Below are positions 45,135 to 54,460 of a stretch of 64,000 nt of DNA, piece by piece. Position 1 is the stretch's first letter. Each line of letters opens with the position of its first letter. The stretch spans positions 1-64,000 of the forward strand of contig CAJTOK010000002.1 of the NCBI GenBank assembly GCA_910577825.1, in the 5' to 3' direction. Made by a program: the position numbers and the translations under genes. Origin of the DNA: an uncultured Lachnospiraceae bacterium (GTDB taxonomy: Bacteria; Bacillota; Clostridia; Lachnospirales; Lachnospiraceae). The notes beneath the pieces are model-generated. The model saw only the letters and a list, made by a program, of their open reading frames with translations, was not told where the DNA came from and searched no databases.

Positions 45135-46213
45135 TTGTCTGTAAACCTCTTATATTGTGATACATTAATATCTTCAAATGTTGTATTTTCCCTGTATACT
45201 TCCAGTACCATATCAAGCATTGGAAATAAAAGTACAGCCCCTGTGCCTTCACCTAATGCAAGCCCTGCGTTAATAACAGGATTAAGGCACAGCTTATCTA
45301 ATATAAGCCTGCAGGCAGGCTCTTTGCCAGTATGTGACGCTATCATATACTGCTTACAGCCAGGTACAAGGTTTTCAGCGGCAAGTGCTGCTGTTGCTGA
45401 TATAACACCATCTACAACTACTGGCATATGGTAAACTGCACCACCAATAAACACACCTGCAAGCCCTGCTATATCAAGCCCTCCGGCACAGCATAATGCC
45501 CTGAAAATTTCCTCTTTATTTTCTATCTTGCTGCCAAGCTGGTATTTTTCTATTGCATCCCGTATTACTTTAACTTTCCTTAAAAGCCCCTTATCACTAA
45601 GCCCTGCACCCCTTCCAGCCACTTTTTCTGCTGGAAGCCCCAGCATTACACTTGCAAGCACACTGCTTGTTGTTGTATTTCCTATACCCATCTCACCCGT
45701 AGCAATAATTTTATATCCCTTTTCTTTTAAATCCCCTGCAATACTTATACCTGCCTGTATTGCCTGCAAAAGCTCCCCGTCCGCCATTGCCTGTTCTTTT
45801 GCAAAATTAGCAGTACCATTTGCAACTTTCCTGTTTAAAAGCCCTTCTTCCTCTATATTATCTTTAATACCTATATCTACAGGAAATACATCTGCCCCTG
45901 CAATACGTGCCATACGGCATACACTTGCAATTCCTTTTGCCATATTGGCAGAAACAATGGAAGTCACTTCATGCCCTGACTGGCTTACGCCTTCCTCTAT
46001 AATCCCATTATCTGCACACATCACCACAACAGCTTTTTTATCCATTACAACATCTGCATTTCCTGTAATTGCTGCAATCTGTTTAATAATATCCTCAAAT
46101 ACACCAAGCCCGTCCAAGGGTTTAGCAATCCCGTCCCAGTGCACCTGCGCACTGTTATATGCCTTTGTACCAGGTTTTTGTATTTTAATACTAAATAACT
46201 CTTCTTTGTCCAT
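45131..46213 (-). CDS. cobT: Nicotinate-nucleotide--dimethylbenzimidazole phosphoribosyltransferase
   Basis: This 360-residue enzyme activates the lower ligand base as alpha-ribazole phosphate. Motifs: WDGIAKPLDGLGVFE, MCADNGIIEEGVSQSG, ATGEMGIGNTTTSS and the C-terminal LALGEGTGAVLLFPMLDMVL. ATG 46213 is chosen with AAGGGG upstream; a 9-residue longer frame from TTG 46240 would include that site. The lower ligand cannot be deduced from sequence; no bluB is present in the window. Confidence 0.95.
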   Translation of the reverse strand: MDKEELFSIKIQKPGTKAYNSAQVHWDGIAKPLDGLGVFEDIIKQIAAITGNADVVMDKKAVVVMCADNGIIEEGVSQSGHEVTSIVSANMAKGIASVCRMARIAGADVFPVDIGIKDNIEEEGLLNRKVANGTANFAKEQAMADGELLQAIQAGISIAGDLKEKGYKIIATGEMGIGNTTTSSVLASVMLGLPAEKVAGRGAGLSDKGLLRKVKVIRDAIEKYQLGSKIENKEEIFRALCCAGGLDIAGLAGVFIGGAVYHMPVVVDGVISATAALAAENLVPGCKQYMIASHTGKEPACRLILDKLCLNPVINAGLALGEGTGAVLLFPMLDMVLEVYRENTTFEDINVSQYKRFTDK

Positions 46214-46244
46214 CTCTGCCCCTTCAGCCAATACTAACAATTAA

Positions 46245-47708
46245 TTACATTCCCATACATTTACGTATGCTGTCCATATCCACATTATCCCTTATTGTAT
46301 CCGCAAGCAGGTCATACTGCTGCTCTTTATACTCCATATAATTAAACTTTTTAATTCCGCTTATATCTGCATTTTTTCTTTCTGCAAGTGCTTTTACCAT
46401 TGTATAAGCTATATCACCATTATCAAAAAGCCCATGTATATATGAACCATAAATATTACTGCTGCTTCCTGATATGTCAATACACTGCTGCCTCTTGCCT
46501 TCTGTATGCCCCATATGTATTTCATATCCCTTATATTCCATGCCAGAAAGCCCTGTAAAAATACCATTAACCCTTCCAAAGTGCCCGGATACCTGTACAG
46601 TTTTCTTTTCCCCGTTAAATACAGTATCAATATTAATAAAGCCCATTCCCCTTGCCATACCGTTTTCCTCCATGCCGCCAGGGTCACTAATTATATTGCC
46701 AAGCATCTGGTATCCGCCGCAAATCCCAAAAATTACACAGCCATTTGAATTTAATTTCTTAACTGCTGCTTCAATGCCATTCTGCCTTATCCACATAAGG
46801 TCTTTAATAGTATTTTTAGTACCAGGAATAAATACCATGTCAGGTTCTTTTAAATCTGGTGTCCTGTCCACATACCGGAGGGAAACCCCCTCAAAATTTT
46901 CAAATACGCCAAAATCTGTAAAATTAGAAATCTTTGGAAGCTTTATTACTGCTATATCTATAACCCCTGCACTTTTACGCACAGAAAACCTTCCAGACAA
47001 ACTGTCCTCATCATCTATATCCACATTAACATAAGGGATAACACCAAAAACTGGTTTGCCACATTTCTCTTCAAGCATTTCCAGCCCTGGTGCAAGTATT
47101 GATTTATCCCCCCTGAATTTATTAATTAAAAGCCCTTTTATCCTTTTACGTTCATCCTCCCTGAGAAGTGCAATAGTCCCGTAAAGCTGTGCAAATACGC
47201 CGCCCCTGTCAATATCACCGGCAAGGAGCACAGGCGAACCTGCCATTTCTGCAAGTCCCATATTTACAATATCATTATCTCTAAGATTAATTTCAGCCGG
47301 GCTTCCAGCGCCTTCTATAACAATAATATCAAACTTGTTTTCAAGATAATCCAATGCCCGCATAATATCAGGAACCAGCTTTTTTTTATATTCAAAATAA
47401 TCTTTTGCCTTCATATTGCAGACAGCTTTTCCATTAACAATAACCTGTGAACCCATTTCACTAACAGGTTTTAATAATACAGGATTCATATACACTTCTG
47501 GCTTAATACCTGCTGCTTCTGCCTGTACTGCCTGTGCCCGCCCTATTTCAAAACCATCTTCTGTGATAAATGAATTAAGCGCCATATTCTGTGATTTAAA
47601 GGGTGCAGTTTTATATCCTTCCCTTGCAAACAGCCTGGCAAGCCCTGTTACAATAAGGCTCTTGCCTGCATTTGACATAGTTCCCTGCACCATAATTTTA
47701 TATGCCAT
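46245..47708 (-). CDS. cobQ: Adenosylcobyric acid synthase (glutamine-hydrolysing)
   Basis: This 487-residue enzyme amidates adenosylcobyrinic a,c-diamide at four positions (also called CbiP). The N-terminal dethiobiotin-synthetase-like domain starts MVQGTMSNAGKSL. The C-terminal glutaminase domain has the nucleophile in VIFGICGGYQMLG and the His in YIHGLFDNG. ATG 47708 follows GGAGG; the 17-residue upstream extension lacks a site. It is the first gene of the minus-strand cobalamin operon, divergent from btuR with a 146-bp gap that shows no cobalamin riboswitch. Confidence 0.95.
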   Translation of the reverse strand: MAYKIMVQGTMSNAGKSLIVTGLARLFAREGYKTAPFKSQNMALNSFITEDGFEIGRAQAVQAEAAGIKPEVYMNPVLLKPVSEMGSQVIVNGKAVCNMKAKDYFEYKKKLVPDIMRALDYLENKFDIIVIEGAGSPAEINLRDNDIVNMGLAEMAGSPVLLAGDIDRGGVFAQLYGTIALLREDERKRIKGLLINKFRGDKSILAPGLEMLEEKCGKPVFGVIPYVNVDIDDEDSLSGRFSVRKSAGVIDIAVIKLPKISNFTDFGVFENFEGVSLRYVDRTPDLKEPDMVFIPGTKNTIKDLMWIRQNGIEAAVKKLNSNGCVIFGICGGYQMLGNIISDPGGMEENGMARGMGFINIDTVFNGEKKTVQVSGHFGRVNGIFTGLSGMEYKGYEIHMGHTEGKRQQCIDISGSSSNIYGSYIHGLFDNGDIAYTMVKALAERKNADISGIKKFNYMEYKEQQYDLLADTIRDNVDMDSIRKCMGM

Positions 47709-47854
47709 ATAAAAACCTCCGCTTATCTGGATTATACCAAAACGGCATTTGCAATTCAATATATACCTGTCTTAAATGTATTTTCTGTTTATTTTCTTGT
47801 TTTTTACAATGCAAAGAGTTATAATTATGGAAAGTTATTTACGGGGGCATATAT

Positions 47855-48379
47855 ATGGAGGGATTAATACATATTTATACTGGTACAGGAAAAGGGAAAA
47901 CTACTGCTGCTGTAGGACTGGCAGTACGTTTTGCAGGAAGCGGCGGTAAAGTCTTATTTACCCAGTTTCTTAAAAATGATAATTCAAGTGAACTTTATGC
48001 TTTAAAGCAGATTACTAATATAGAATTTCTCCCTTCATGTAATTACTTTGGGTTTACACATTCAATGACCCCTTTAATAAAAGAAAAAGCACAGAAACAT
48101 TATACAGATTACCTTGGAAAAATAATTAATAAAGTTTTATCTGGCAATTACGGGCTGCTTATACTTGATGAAATAATTGCGGCAGATAACAATGGCTTGA
48201 TATTACACGGGCAGCTTACAGATTTCTTAAAAAACAAACCAGATTATCTTGAAATTGTACTTACAGGGCGCAGCCCGTCACAGGATTTACTTAATGCCGC
48301 AGATTATATATCTGATATACACAAAATTAAACACCCGTTTGATAAAAATATTCCTGCCCGCATGGGTATTGAAAAATAA
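47855..48379 (+). CDS. btuR: Cob(I)alamin adenosyltransferase (BtuR/CobA type)
   Basis: This 174-residue enzyme adds the upper adenosyl ligand. P-loop YTGTGKGKTTAAVGLA starts at residue 8, and GLLILDEIIAADN and VLTGRSPSQDLLNAADYISDIHKIKHPFD are family blocks. ATG 47855 has GGGGG upstream. It is the first gene of the plus-strand cobalamin block, followed by cbiC after 25 bp. Confidence 0.93.
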   Translation: MEGLIHIYTGTGKGKTTAAVGLAVRFAGSGGKVLFTQFLKNDNSSELYALKQITNIEFLPSCNYFGFTHSMTPLIKEKAQKHYTDYLGKIINKVLSGNYGLLILDEIIAADNNGLILHGQLTDFLKNKPDYLEIVLTGRSPSQDLLNAADYISDIHKIKHPFDKNIPARMGIEK

Positions 48380-48404
48380 AACAATAACAGCAGTGAGGCA
48401 ATTT

Positions 48405-49037
48405 ATGAAAATACAGCTTGAAAATGTTACACCCGCTGGAATAGAGAACAGAAGCATGGAAATTATTTCACAGGAACTTAGAAGCCGTGGAATAATTTTA
48501 GACCAGAAAAAAGCTCCTGTTATAAAGCGTGCAATACACGCATCTGCTGATTTTGACTATGCAGAAAACTTATATTTTTCAGATAATGTAATCCCACATA
48601 CATTAAACCTTTTAAGAAATGGAACAAGTATTGTTACTGATACCAAAATGGCTTTATCTGGAATAAATAAAAAAATATTACTGGAATATGGAATTGGAAT
48701 TTATAATTTTATAGATGATAAAGATGTTGCAACAGCAGCAAAAAAAAATAATACTACACGTTCTGCTGCCTGTATAGATAAGGCAGTGTCACTTAGAAAG
48801 CCTTTTATATTTGTAATAGGAAATGCCCCTACTGCACTTATACGCATATATGAACTTTACAGTGAGGGTCTTTTGAAACCAGAACTTATAATTGGTGTCC
48901 CTGTAGGGTTTGTAAATGTAGTACAGGCAAAGGAATTAATTATACAGACAGGGCTTCCCTGCATAATAGCAAGAGGGCGCAAAGGCGGCAGCAATATAGC
49001 AGCAGCAATATGCAATGCCCTTTTATATATGTTATAA
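48405..49037 (+). CDS. cbiC: Precorrin-8X/cobalt-precorrin-8 methylmutase
   Basis: This 210-residue enzyme moves a methyl group from C11 to C12 to give cobyrinate. Motifs: IHASADFDYAENLYFS with the active-site His, VTDTKMALSGI, and VIGNAPTALIRIYEL followed by GVPVGFVNVVQAKE and ARGRKGGSNIAAAI. ATG 48405 is chosen with GTGAGG upstream; the same frame is open from 48249 but overlaps btuR. Confidence 0.94.
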   Translation: MKIQLENVTPAGIENRSMEIISQELRSRGIILDQKKAPVIKRAIHASADFDYAENLYFSDNVIPHTLNLLRNGTSIVTDTKMALSGINKKILLEYGIGIYNFIDDKDVATAAKKNNTTRSAACIDKAVSLRKPFIFVIGNAPTALIRIYELYSEGLLKPELIIGVPVGFVNVVQAKELIIQTGLPCIIARGRKGGSNIAAAICNALLYML

Positions 49038-49056
49038 CCAGGAGGATAATCCAGCC

Positions 49057-49848
49057 ATGAAAAACGGGATTCTTGTAGCAAGCTTTGGAACTACATATAA
49101 AGAAGCAAGGCAGCTTTCACTTGAAGCAATAGAACATGCAGTTTATTCTGCATTTCCAGATTTCACTGTATATGAGGCATATACAAGCAATATTGTTAAA
49201 AAACGCATACAGGAAAATGAGGGGCTTTTTATACCCGGCATTCCACAAGCCCTCCAGAATATGTATAAAGATGGCATTAAAAATATTTATATACAGCCAA
49301 CACATATGATTCCCGGTATGGAATACGGTAAAATACTTAACCTTGCCAGCCAGTACAAAAATAAATTTAATGTTTTAAAAATATCAGAGCCACTGCTTTC
49401 TTCCCAGGAAGACTTCAGCCTGGCAGCAGATATATTAGATAAGCACTATAATTTTAAAAACCTTGAAAGTGACAGTGCCGCTGTCCTTATGGGACATGGA
49501 AGCGGGCATGATGCTAATAAATGTTATATACAGTTCCAGGACACATTAAAACAGAAGGGATTTTTAAATGTATTTGTTTCAACAGTGGAAGGAACTCCCT
49601 GTTTTGAAACTTCGTTAAACATTTTAAAAAATTATAACTTTAAAAATATAACTTTAATACCTTTTATGGTGACTGCTGGTGACCATGCACATAATGATAT
49701 GGCAGGCAATGAAAAAAGCTCATGGAAAAACAGGCTTATAAACCTAGGCTATAATATTAAAATTATAACACAGGGGATTGGAGAAATTAAAGAAATACAA
49801 AACCTTTACGTGTCACACCTTAAAAACGCAATTAATAATAATTTTTAG
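49057..49848 (+). CDS. cbiK: Sirohydrochlorin cobaltochelatase CbiK
   Basis: This 263-residue chelatase inserts cobalt into sirohydrochlorin, the entry to the anaerobic pathway. The start GILVASFGTTYKEARQLSLEAIE, the MGHGSGHDANKCY block and MVTAGDHAHNDMAG with metal-binding His residues identify CbiK. No signal peptide, so it is the cytoplasmic type. ATG 49057 follows AGGAGG at 11 nt. Confidence 0.94.
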   Translation: MKNGILVASFGTTYKEARQLSLEAIEHAVYSAFPDFTVYEAYTSNIVKKRIQENEGLFIPGIPQALQNMYKDGIKNIYIQPTHMIPGMEYGKILNLASQYKNKFNVLKISEPLLSSQEDFSLAADILDKHYNFKNLESDSAAVLMGHGSGHDANKCYIQFQDTLKQKGFLNVFVSTVEGTPCFETSLNILKNYNFKNITLIPFMVTAGDHAHNDMAGNEKSSWKNRLINLGYNIKIITQGIGEIKEIQNLYVSHLKNAINNNF

Positions 49849-49863
49849 AAAGGCTTTATTTAT

Positions 49864-51006
49864 ATGTATTCTGGATACGTTTATAAAAACCATAAAAAGT
49901 TAAGGTGTGGGTATACAACTGGTACATGTGCTGCCGCTGCCACTAAAGCCGCTGTAAGAATGTTAATTACCAGAATACCCGTTACAGAAATTATAATTAA
50001 TACTCCAAAAGGCATAAATTTACAACTTAAAATCCTTGATATTAAAATAACAGGCCAGTCCGTAAGCTGTGCAGTAAAAAAAGATGCTGGTGATGACACC
50101 GACTGTACAGATGGCATACTTATCTATTCAAATGCCAGTTTCCTGCCATCAGGCATTGTAATAGATGGCGGGAAGGGCATAGGACGCATAACAAAACCAG
50201 GGCTTGGACAGCCAGAAGGCGCTGCTGCAATTAACAGTGTCCCAAGAAAAATGATTACACAGGCCGCACTTGATGAACTTGAAAATGCCGGGCTTGAAAC
50301 CGGGCTTGAAATAATTATATCCGCACCAGAAGGCGTGGAACTTGCCAAAAAGACTTTTAACCCCAGGCTTGGAATTGAAGGCGGCATATCCATACTTGGC
50401 ACAAGCGGCATAACAGAACCTATGAGTGAAAAAGCATTAATTGATACAATTTATGTGGAAATGAAACAGAAAAAAGCACAATACAGTATCCACCAGGTGC
50501 TTTTAATATCGCCTGGCAATTATGGAAAAAACTTTGCCAGGGACACATGGGGCATAGACCTTGGACAATGCCTTAAATGCAGTAACTTTATAGGTGAAAC
50601 CCTTGATATGGCACTTATGCTTGGCTTTGAAAAAATATTGTTTACAGGGCATATTGGAAAACTTATAAAAGTAGCAGCTGGTATTATGAATACACATTCA
50701 CGTATAGCAGATGCCAGAATGGAAACATTATGTTCATGCGCCGTCCTTGCAGGATGCAGCATAAAAACCGCACAGGACATACTTTTGTGCACTGCCACAG
50801 ATGAAGCCATATCTTTACTAAAAGAAAATAATATATTAAATAAAACAATGGATATTATGCTTGGCCGGATTATATCCAATATGAAGAACAGGACAGAAAA
50901 CCAGATTGAAATTGAAGTAATAGTATTTTCAAACCAGTCTGGCATACTTGCAAAATCTGGCAGGGCCCTGGAATTTATAGAACTAATTAAAAGACAACAC
51001 TATTAA
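49864..51006 (+). CDS. cbiD: Cobalt-precorrin-5B C1-methyltransferase CbiD
   Basis: This 380-residue enzyme methylates C1 of the corrin precursor with SAM. LRCGYTTGTCAAAATKAAVRML at the N-terminus, KDAGDDTDCTDGI, IDGGKGIGRITKPGL and ISILGTSGITEPMSEKALIDTI are CbiD signatures. It is absent from the aerobic pathway, supporting an anaerobic lifestyle. It follows cbiK after 15 bp. Confidence 0.95.
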   Translation: MYSGYVYKNHKKLRCGYTTGTCAAAATKAAVRMLITRIPVTEIIINTPKGINLQLKILDIKITGQSVSCAVKKDAGDDTDCTDGILIYSNASFLPSGIVIDGGKGIGRITKPGLGQPEGAAAINSVPRKMITQAALDELENAGLETGLEIIISAPEGVELAKKTFNPRLGIEGGISILGTSGITEPMSEKALIDTIYVEMKQKKAQYSIHQVLLISPGNYGKNFARDTWGIDLGQCLKCSNFIGETLDMALMLGFEKILFTGHIGKLIKVAAGIMNTHSRIADARMETLCSCAVLAGCSIKTAQDILLCTATDEAISLLKENNILNKTMDIMLGRIISNMKNRTENQIEIEVIVFSNQSGILAKSGRALEFIELIKRQHY

Positions 51007-51033
51007 TTTAAAAATAAGAAAAGGGGAAAAACA

Positions 51034-51720
51034 TTGAAAAAGGGAAAATTATATGGTACAGGCACAGGCCCCGGTGACCCTGGCTTAATAACATTAAATG
51101 CTGTTAAAGTAATTGAAAAATGCAGTTATATTGCAGTACCGAATAAAATTAAAGAAAATTCAGCCAGTTATAAAATTGCACTTGCTGCACTGCCACACAT
51201 TAAAGATAAGAACTGTATCTGTGTAGAAATGCCCATGTCCAAAGATAAAAAACTACTGGAAGAAAGCCATATAAAAGCGGCTGATGCCATCGCTTCTGTA
51301 CTTGATACAGGAAATGATATTTCATTCCTTACAACCGGTGACCCGTCAATATACTCAACTTATATTTATATACATAATAAAATAAAGGCTATGGGCTACC
51401 AGACGGAAATTATTAGCGGAGTGCCATCATTCTGTGCTGCTTCTGCACTGCTTGGCAGAGGGCTTGTAACAGGCTCTTCCCCGCTTCATATAATACCATC
51501 AGTTTATGGCATAGATGAAGCACTGGAACTTAAAGGTACAAAAGTATTAATGAAAGCAGGCAGTAAAATGCCATCAATCAAAGAGCAGTTAAAACAAAAG
51601 AATCTTTCTGTTACTTTCGTTGAAAACTGCGGGCTTGAAAATGAACATATATACACTTGTATTGACGATATACCAGATAATCCAAGTTACTATTCACTTA
51701 TTATAATTACGGAGGAATAA
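51034..51720 (+). CDS. cbiL: Cobalt-factor II/precorrin-2 C20-methyltransferase
   Basis: This 228-residue SAM-dependent tetrapyrrole methylase starts GKLYGTGTGPGDPGLITLNAV, has FLTTGDPSIYSTY and then EIISGVPSFCAASALLGRGL, the usual Precorrin-2 C20 pattern. The start is TTG 51034 with AAGGGG upstream. It lies between cbiD and cbiF in the plus-strand block. Confidence 0.94.
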   Translation: MKKGKLYGTGTGPGDPGLITLNAVKVIEKCSYIAVPNKIKENSASYKIALAALPHIKDKNCICVEMPMSKDKKLLEESHIKAADAIASVLDTGNDISFLTTGDPSIYSTYIYIHNKIKAMGYQTEIISGVPSFCAASALLGRGLVTGSSPLHIIPSVYGIDEALELKGTKVLMKAGSKMPSIKEQLKQKNLSVTFVENCGLENEHIYTCIDDIPDNPSYYSLIIITEE

Positions 51721-51725
51721 TTTAT

Positions 51726-52511
51726 ATGGTTAATTTCGTTGGCGCAGGTCCTGGTGCAAAAGACCTGTTAACTATACGTGCTTATAAACTTATTTCTAAA
51801 GCTGGTGTAATTATTTATGCTGGTTCACTTGTAAACCCAGAACTGCTTGGATATGCAGATGATACATGTAAAATTTATAACAGTGCAGCAATGACACTTG
51901 AAGAAGTTATAGATATAATGGCAGATGCCTGCAGCAAAGGCATTGAAGTAGTAAGGCTGCATACAGGCGACCCATGTATATATGGTGCAATAAAAGAGCA
52001 GATGGACAGGCTTGATGAACTGGGAATACCATATGCCTGCTGCCCTGGTGTAAGTTCATTCTGTGGTGCTGCTGCCTCATTAGGAATTGAATATACACTT
52101 CCTGGCATATCACAGAGCGTTATAATTACACGTATGGAAGGACGGACATCTGTCCCTTCCAGGGAAAGCATAGAAAGCTTTGCGGCACATAATGCAACAA
52201 TGGTTCTTTTTTTAAGCACAGGAATGCTTGGCAGGCTAAGCCAGAAACTTATATCTGGCGGATACCATAAAGATACGCCAGCTGCAATAGTCTATAAAGC
52301 AACATGGGACGACGAAAAAAAATATATATGTACAATAGATACCCTTGAAGCAACAGCACAGAAATATAATATTACACGGACTGCACTTATTATAGTAGGA
52401 AATGTCTTAACCCCTGTAATATACAGCCGTTCAGAACTCTATAACCCCCGCTTTGGAACAGGTTATAGAAAGGCTTCAACACCAGAAATAAAAAACCCTG
52501 AAAAAATTTAA
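51726..52511 (+). CDS. cbiF: Cobalt-precorrin-4 C11-methyltransferase
   Basis: This 261-residue methylase of the same fold is identified by VNFVGAGPGAKDLLTIRAYKLI, AGSLVNPELL, RLHTGDPCIYGAIKEQMD and GVSSFCGAAASLGIEYTLPG, typical of CbiF/CobM. It is the last cobalamin gene: cbiG, cbiH, cbiJ, cbiE, cbiT and cbiA are missing from the window, so the pathway must be completed elsewhere or is incomplete. Confidence 0.95.
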   Translation: MVNFVGAGPGAKDLLTIRAYKLISKAGVIIYAGSLVNPELLGYADDTCKIYNSAAMTLEEVIDIMADACSKGIEVVRLHTGDPCIYGAIKEQMDRLDELGIPYACCPGVSSFCGAAASLGIEYTLPGISQSVIITRMEGRTSVPSRESIESFAAHNATMVLFLSTGMLGRLSQKLISGGYHKDTPAAIVYKATWDDEKKYICTIDTLEATAQKYNITRTALIIVGNVLTPVIYSRSELYNPRFGTGYRKASTPEIKNPEKI

Positions 52512-52530
52512 AAAAAATGAAAAAAACTTA

Positions 52531-52559
52531 TTGACAAATACGGTAACATGATATAGAAT
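52531..52559 (+). promoter_or_regulatory. Promoter of tRNA array
   Basis: TTGACA (52531-52536), exact 17-bp spacer, TAGAAT (52554-52559): near-consensus sigma-A promoter about 43 bp upstream of tRNA-Pro. Confidence 0.85.
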
Positions 52560-52601
52560 ATTACTTGCGTCACAGGTAGGACATGGAAAATCCAAGTAAA
52601 A

Positions 52602-52676
52602 CGGGGTGTGGCTCAGTTTGGCTAGAGTACCTGATTTGGGATCAGGGGGTCGCAGGTTCGAATCCTGTCACCCCGA
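52602..52676 (+). tRNA. tRNA-Pro(UGG)
   Basis: Acceptor CGGGGTG pairs with CACCCCG; anticodon stem CCTGA/TCAGG with loop TTTGGGA gives UGG. T-arm CAGGTTCGAATCCTG. No encoded CCA. Confidence 0.95.
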
Positions 52677-52744
52677 TTGGTGGCGCATAACTTAATAATG
52701 AAGGCATAGATATTTTATAAACAAGGTAGTGCTTTCATATATGT

Positions 52745-52815
52745 GCGGGTGTAGTTCAATGGTAGAACACCAGCCTTCCAAGCTGGATACGTGGGTTCGA
52801 TTCCCATCACCCGCT
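52745..52815 (+). tRNA. tRNA-Gly(UCC)
   Basis: Acceptor GCGGGTG/CACCCGC; anticodon stem CCAGC/GCTGG with loop CTTCCAA gives UCC. T-arm GTGGGTTCGATTCCCAT. No CCA encoded. Confidence 0.95.
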
Positions 52816-52824
52816 TTTATATAT

Positions 52825-52898
52825 GTGCCAGTAGCTCAGTTGGATAGAGCAACGGCCTTCTAAGCCGTGTGTCGGGGGTTCGAATCCCTTCTGGCACG
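52825..52898 (+). tRNA. tRNA-Arg(UCU)
   Basis: Acceptor GTGCCAG/CTGGCAC; anticodon stem ACGGC/GCCGT with loop CTTCTAA gives UCU. T-arm GGGGGTTCGAATCCCTT. Confidence 0.95.
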
Positions 52899-52940
52899 TT
52901 ACCAGTATATAGTAATATCTGCTGGCTCTTTATTATATAT

Positions 52941-53015
52941 GGTGGGTATGGCGCAGTTGGTTAGCGCGCCAGATTGTGGCTCTGGAGGCCGAGGGTTCGA
53001 ATCCCTCTATCCACC
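52941..53015 (+). tRNA. tRNA-His(GUG)
   Basis: Includes the extra 5' G (52941) opposite discriminator C (53015), diagnostic of tRNA-His. Acceptor GTGGGTA/TATCCAC, anticodon loop TTGTGGC giving GUG. Confidence 0.95.
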
Positions 53016-53021
53016 TTTATA

Positions 53022-53050
53022 GTCCTTGTTTTAACAACAGGGATTTTTTT
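53022..53050 (+). terminator. Terminator-like hairpin between tRNA-His and tRNA-Gln
   Basis: GTCCTTGTT pairs with AACAGGGAT (with wobbles) and a run of seven T follows. It suggests that tRNA-Gln has its own promoter or depends on read-through. Confidence 0.55.
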
Positions 53051-53059
53051 CTACTATAT

Positions 53060-53131
53060 TGGGCCATCGCCAAGCGGTAAGGCACAGGACTTTGACTCCT
53101 GCACCCGTGGGTTCAAATCCCGCTGGCCCAG
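53060..53131 (+). tRNA. tRNA-Gln(UUG), integration site
   Basis: Acceptor TGGGCCA/TGGCCCA; anticodon stem CAGGA/TCCTG with loop CTTTGAC giving UUG. Its 3' part (from 53090) is repeated at 62391, marking it as the attachment site of the following element. Confidence 0.95.
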
Positions 53132-53133
53132 TT
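53090..53133 (+). repeat. attL: 44-bp direct repeat in tRNA-Gln
   Basis: Identical to 62391-62434 except one C/T difference. It covers the anticodon loop to 3' end of tRNA-Gln, the usual target of tyrosine integrases. Confidence 0.9.
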
Positions 53134-53138
53134 TTAAG

Positions 53139-53172
53139 AACACTTGGAATTATTAGCTTCCAGGTGTTTTTT
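53139..53172 (+). terminator. Terminator after tRNA-Gln, element-borne
   Basis: AACACTTGGAA pairs with TTCCAGGTGTT around an 8-nt loop, then a T-run. A similar hairpin (62435-62468) follows attR, presumably the original tRNA terminator. Confidence 0.8.
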
Positions 53173-53200
53173 AATTTCTAAAACACTTCAAAAAACGTCT

Positions 53201-53222
53201 TTGGTAGACATTTTGGTAGACA
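53201..53222 (+). repeat. Putative integrase arm-type sites, left end
   Basis: Two direct copies of TTGGTAGACA (53201-53210, 53213-53222), 12 bp apart start to start. The same sequence recurs as a pair near the right end (62217-62237). Confidence 0.6.
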
Positions 53223-53329
53223 TTCTGGCTGGCATTTCAAGAACCTTTGTCATAATGAATGTCTGGTATACAAATTTTATATTGTTGCATTTGGCAGATA
53301 TCTGGCAGAATAGAAAGGATGTAACAAAT

Positions 53330-54388
53330 ATGGCAAGAAAAGTAATAGAACGTAATATTTCATATGATGATATCAGGAAAAAATACTATGTTAATCTGGA
53401 TTATGGTGTTATTGATTGAAAAAGGAAGAAAAAAACAGAGGTATTCACTAAAAAATCAGATGCCAGACGCAGATTAACAGAGTTCCAGCACCAAAAAAAT
53501 ACAACTGGAATAGCTGCCCCATCTTATGATACACTGGCTGACTGGCTGGACTACTGGTTAGAAAATATTGTAAAAGTTAATAATGAAGTTACTACCTATG
53601 AATCATATAAAAATATAGTAAAATACCTTAAAGCTGGTATGGGTGGAATAAAACTCCAGAAACTAACTGCAAGAAGAATACAGCAGTATTATAATGACAG
53701 AATCCAGGGCAAAGGTGGAACAAAGTTATCAGGTAATACAGTAAAAAAACACCATACACTCTTAAAAACTGCATTAAAACTGGCTGTGAAACAAGGTATC
53801 ATTTATAAAAATCCTGCTGATATGGCAGAACCGCCAAAGTACACTAAACCAGAAATTTCAGTTTATAGTGTAAAGGAAATTAAGCAGTTGTTTGGTGTTG
53901 TAGAAGATGATATTATTTTAAAAACTGCTGTTTCACTAGCGGCATTATTAGGTCTGCGGCGTGAAGAAATCTGTGGGCTTAAATGGTCTAATGTGGATTT
54001 TGTAACTAAAGAAATACACATAATAGAAGCAAAAACTATTGCAGGTTCGGATGTAATAGAAAAAAGCACTAAAAATTCTTCTTCTAACAGGACATTATAT
54101 ATGGATGATTATTTATGCCAGATATTATCAGAGATTAAACAGCAGCAAATAGAAAACAAAAATTTTTTGGGTGACAGATACAATGAAAATGATTATGTAG
54201 AAGTAAATGAAACTGGCAAACCAGTTAATCCAGGCTATCTGTCCTCCCGTTTCCGCAAGTGCATTGTTACTAATGAACTGCCACATATTACATTACATGG
54301 ATTAAGACATTCTGTTGCATCAATAGCAAATGAAGCTGGAGTAACATTATTTAACATTAGTAAAATGCTTGGACATAGCAGTCCAGAT
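53330..54388 (+). pseudogene. int: Tyrosine integrase, nonsense mutated and 3'-truncated
   Basis: ATG 53330 starts MARKVIERNISYDDIRKKYY; the frame is interrupted by TGA at 53417 (codon 30) but then stays open in the same frame through a SAM-like N-domain and the catalytic domain. Active-site residues seen: Arg in LLGLRREEICGL and the HGLRH box, then LGHSSPD. The IS3 end follows at 54389, so the catalytic Tyr is lost. A single base change explains the internal stop. A protein of about 257 residues from ATG 53639 might still be made but cannot recombine DNA. Confidence 0.88.
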
Positions 54389-54460
54389 TGTAGTGGTCAA
54401 GCATTTTTGTAACACTTATGGCTAAAAAATCTCTTTTTATTTGGGGACAGCATCGTATCA

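Noticed and set aside
45528..46244. 238-codon plus-strand frame antisense to cobT
   Set aside because: Pro/Ser/Ile-rich shadow of cobT, no supporting motif.
47709..47854. Cobalamin riboswitch in the cobQ-btuR gap
   Set aside because: The gap is only 146 bp, AT-rich, and shows none of the conserved B12-box bases on either strand.
53144..53329. Upstream extension of the integrase frame
   Set aside because: It overlaps the tRNA-Gln terminator and arm sites and has no ribosome site; the integrase starts at ATG 53330.
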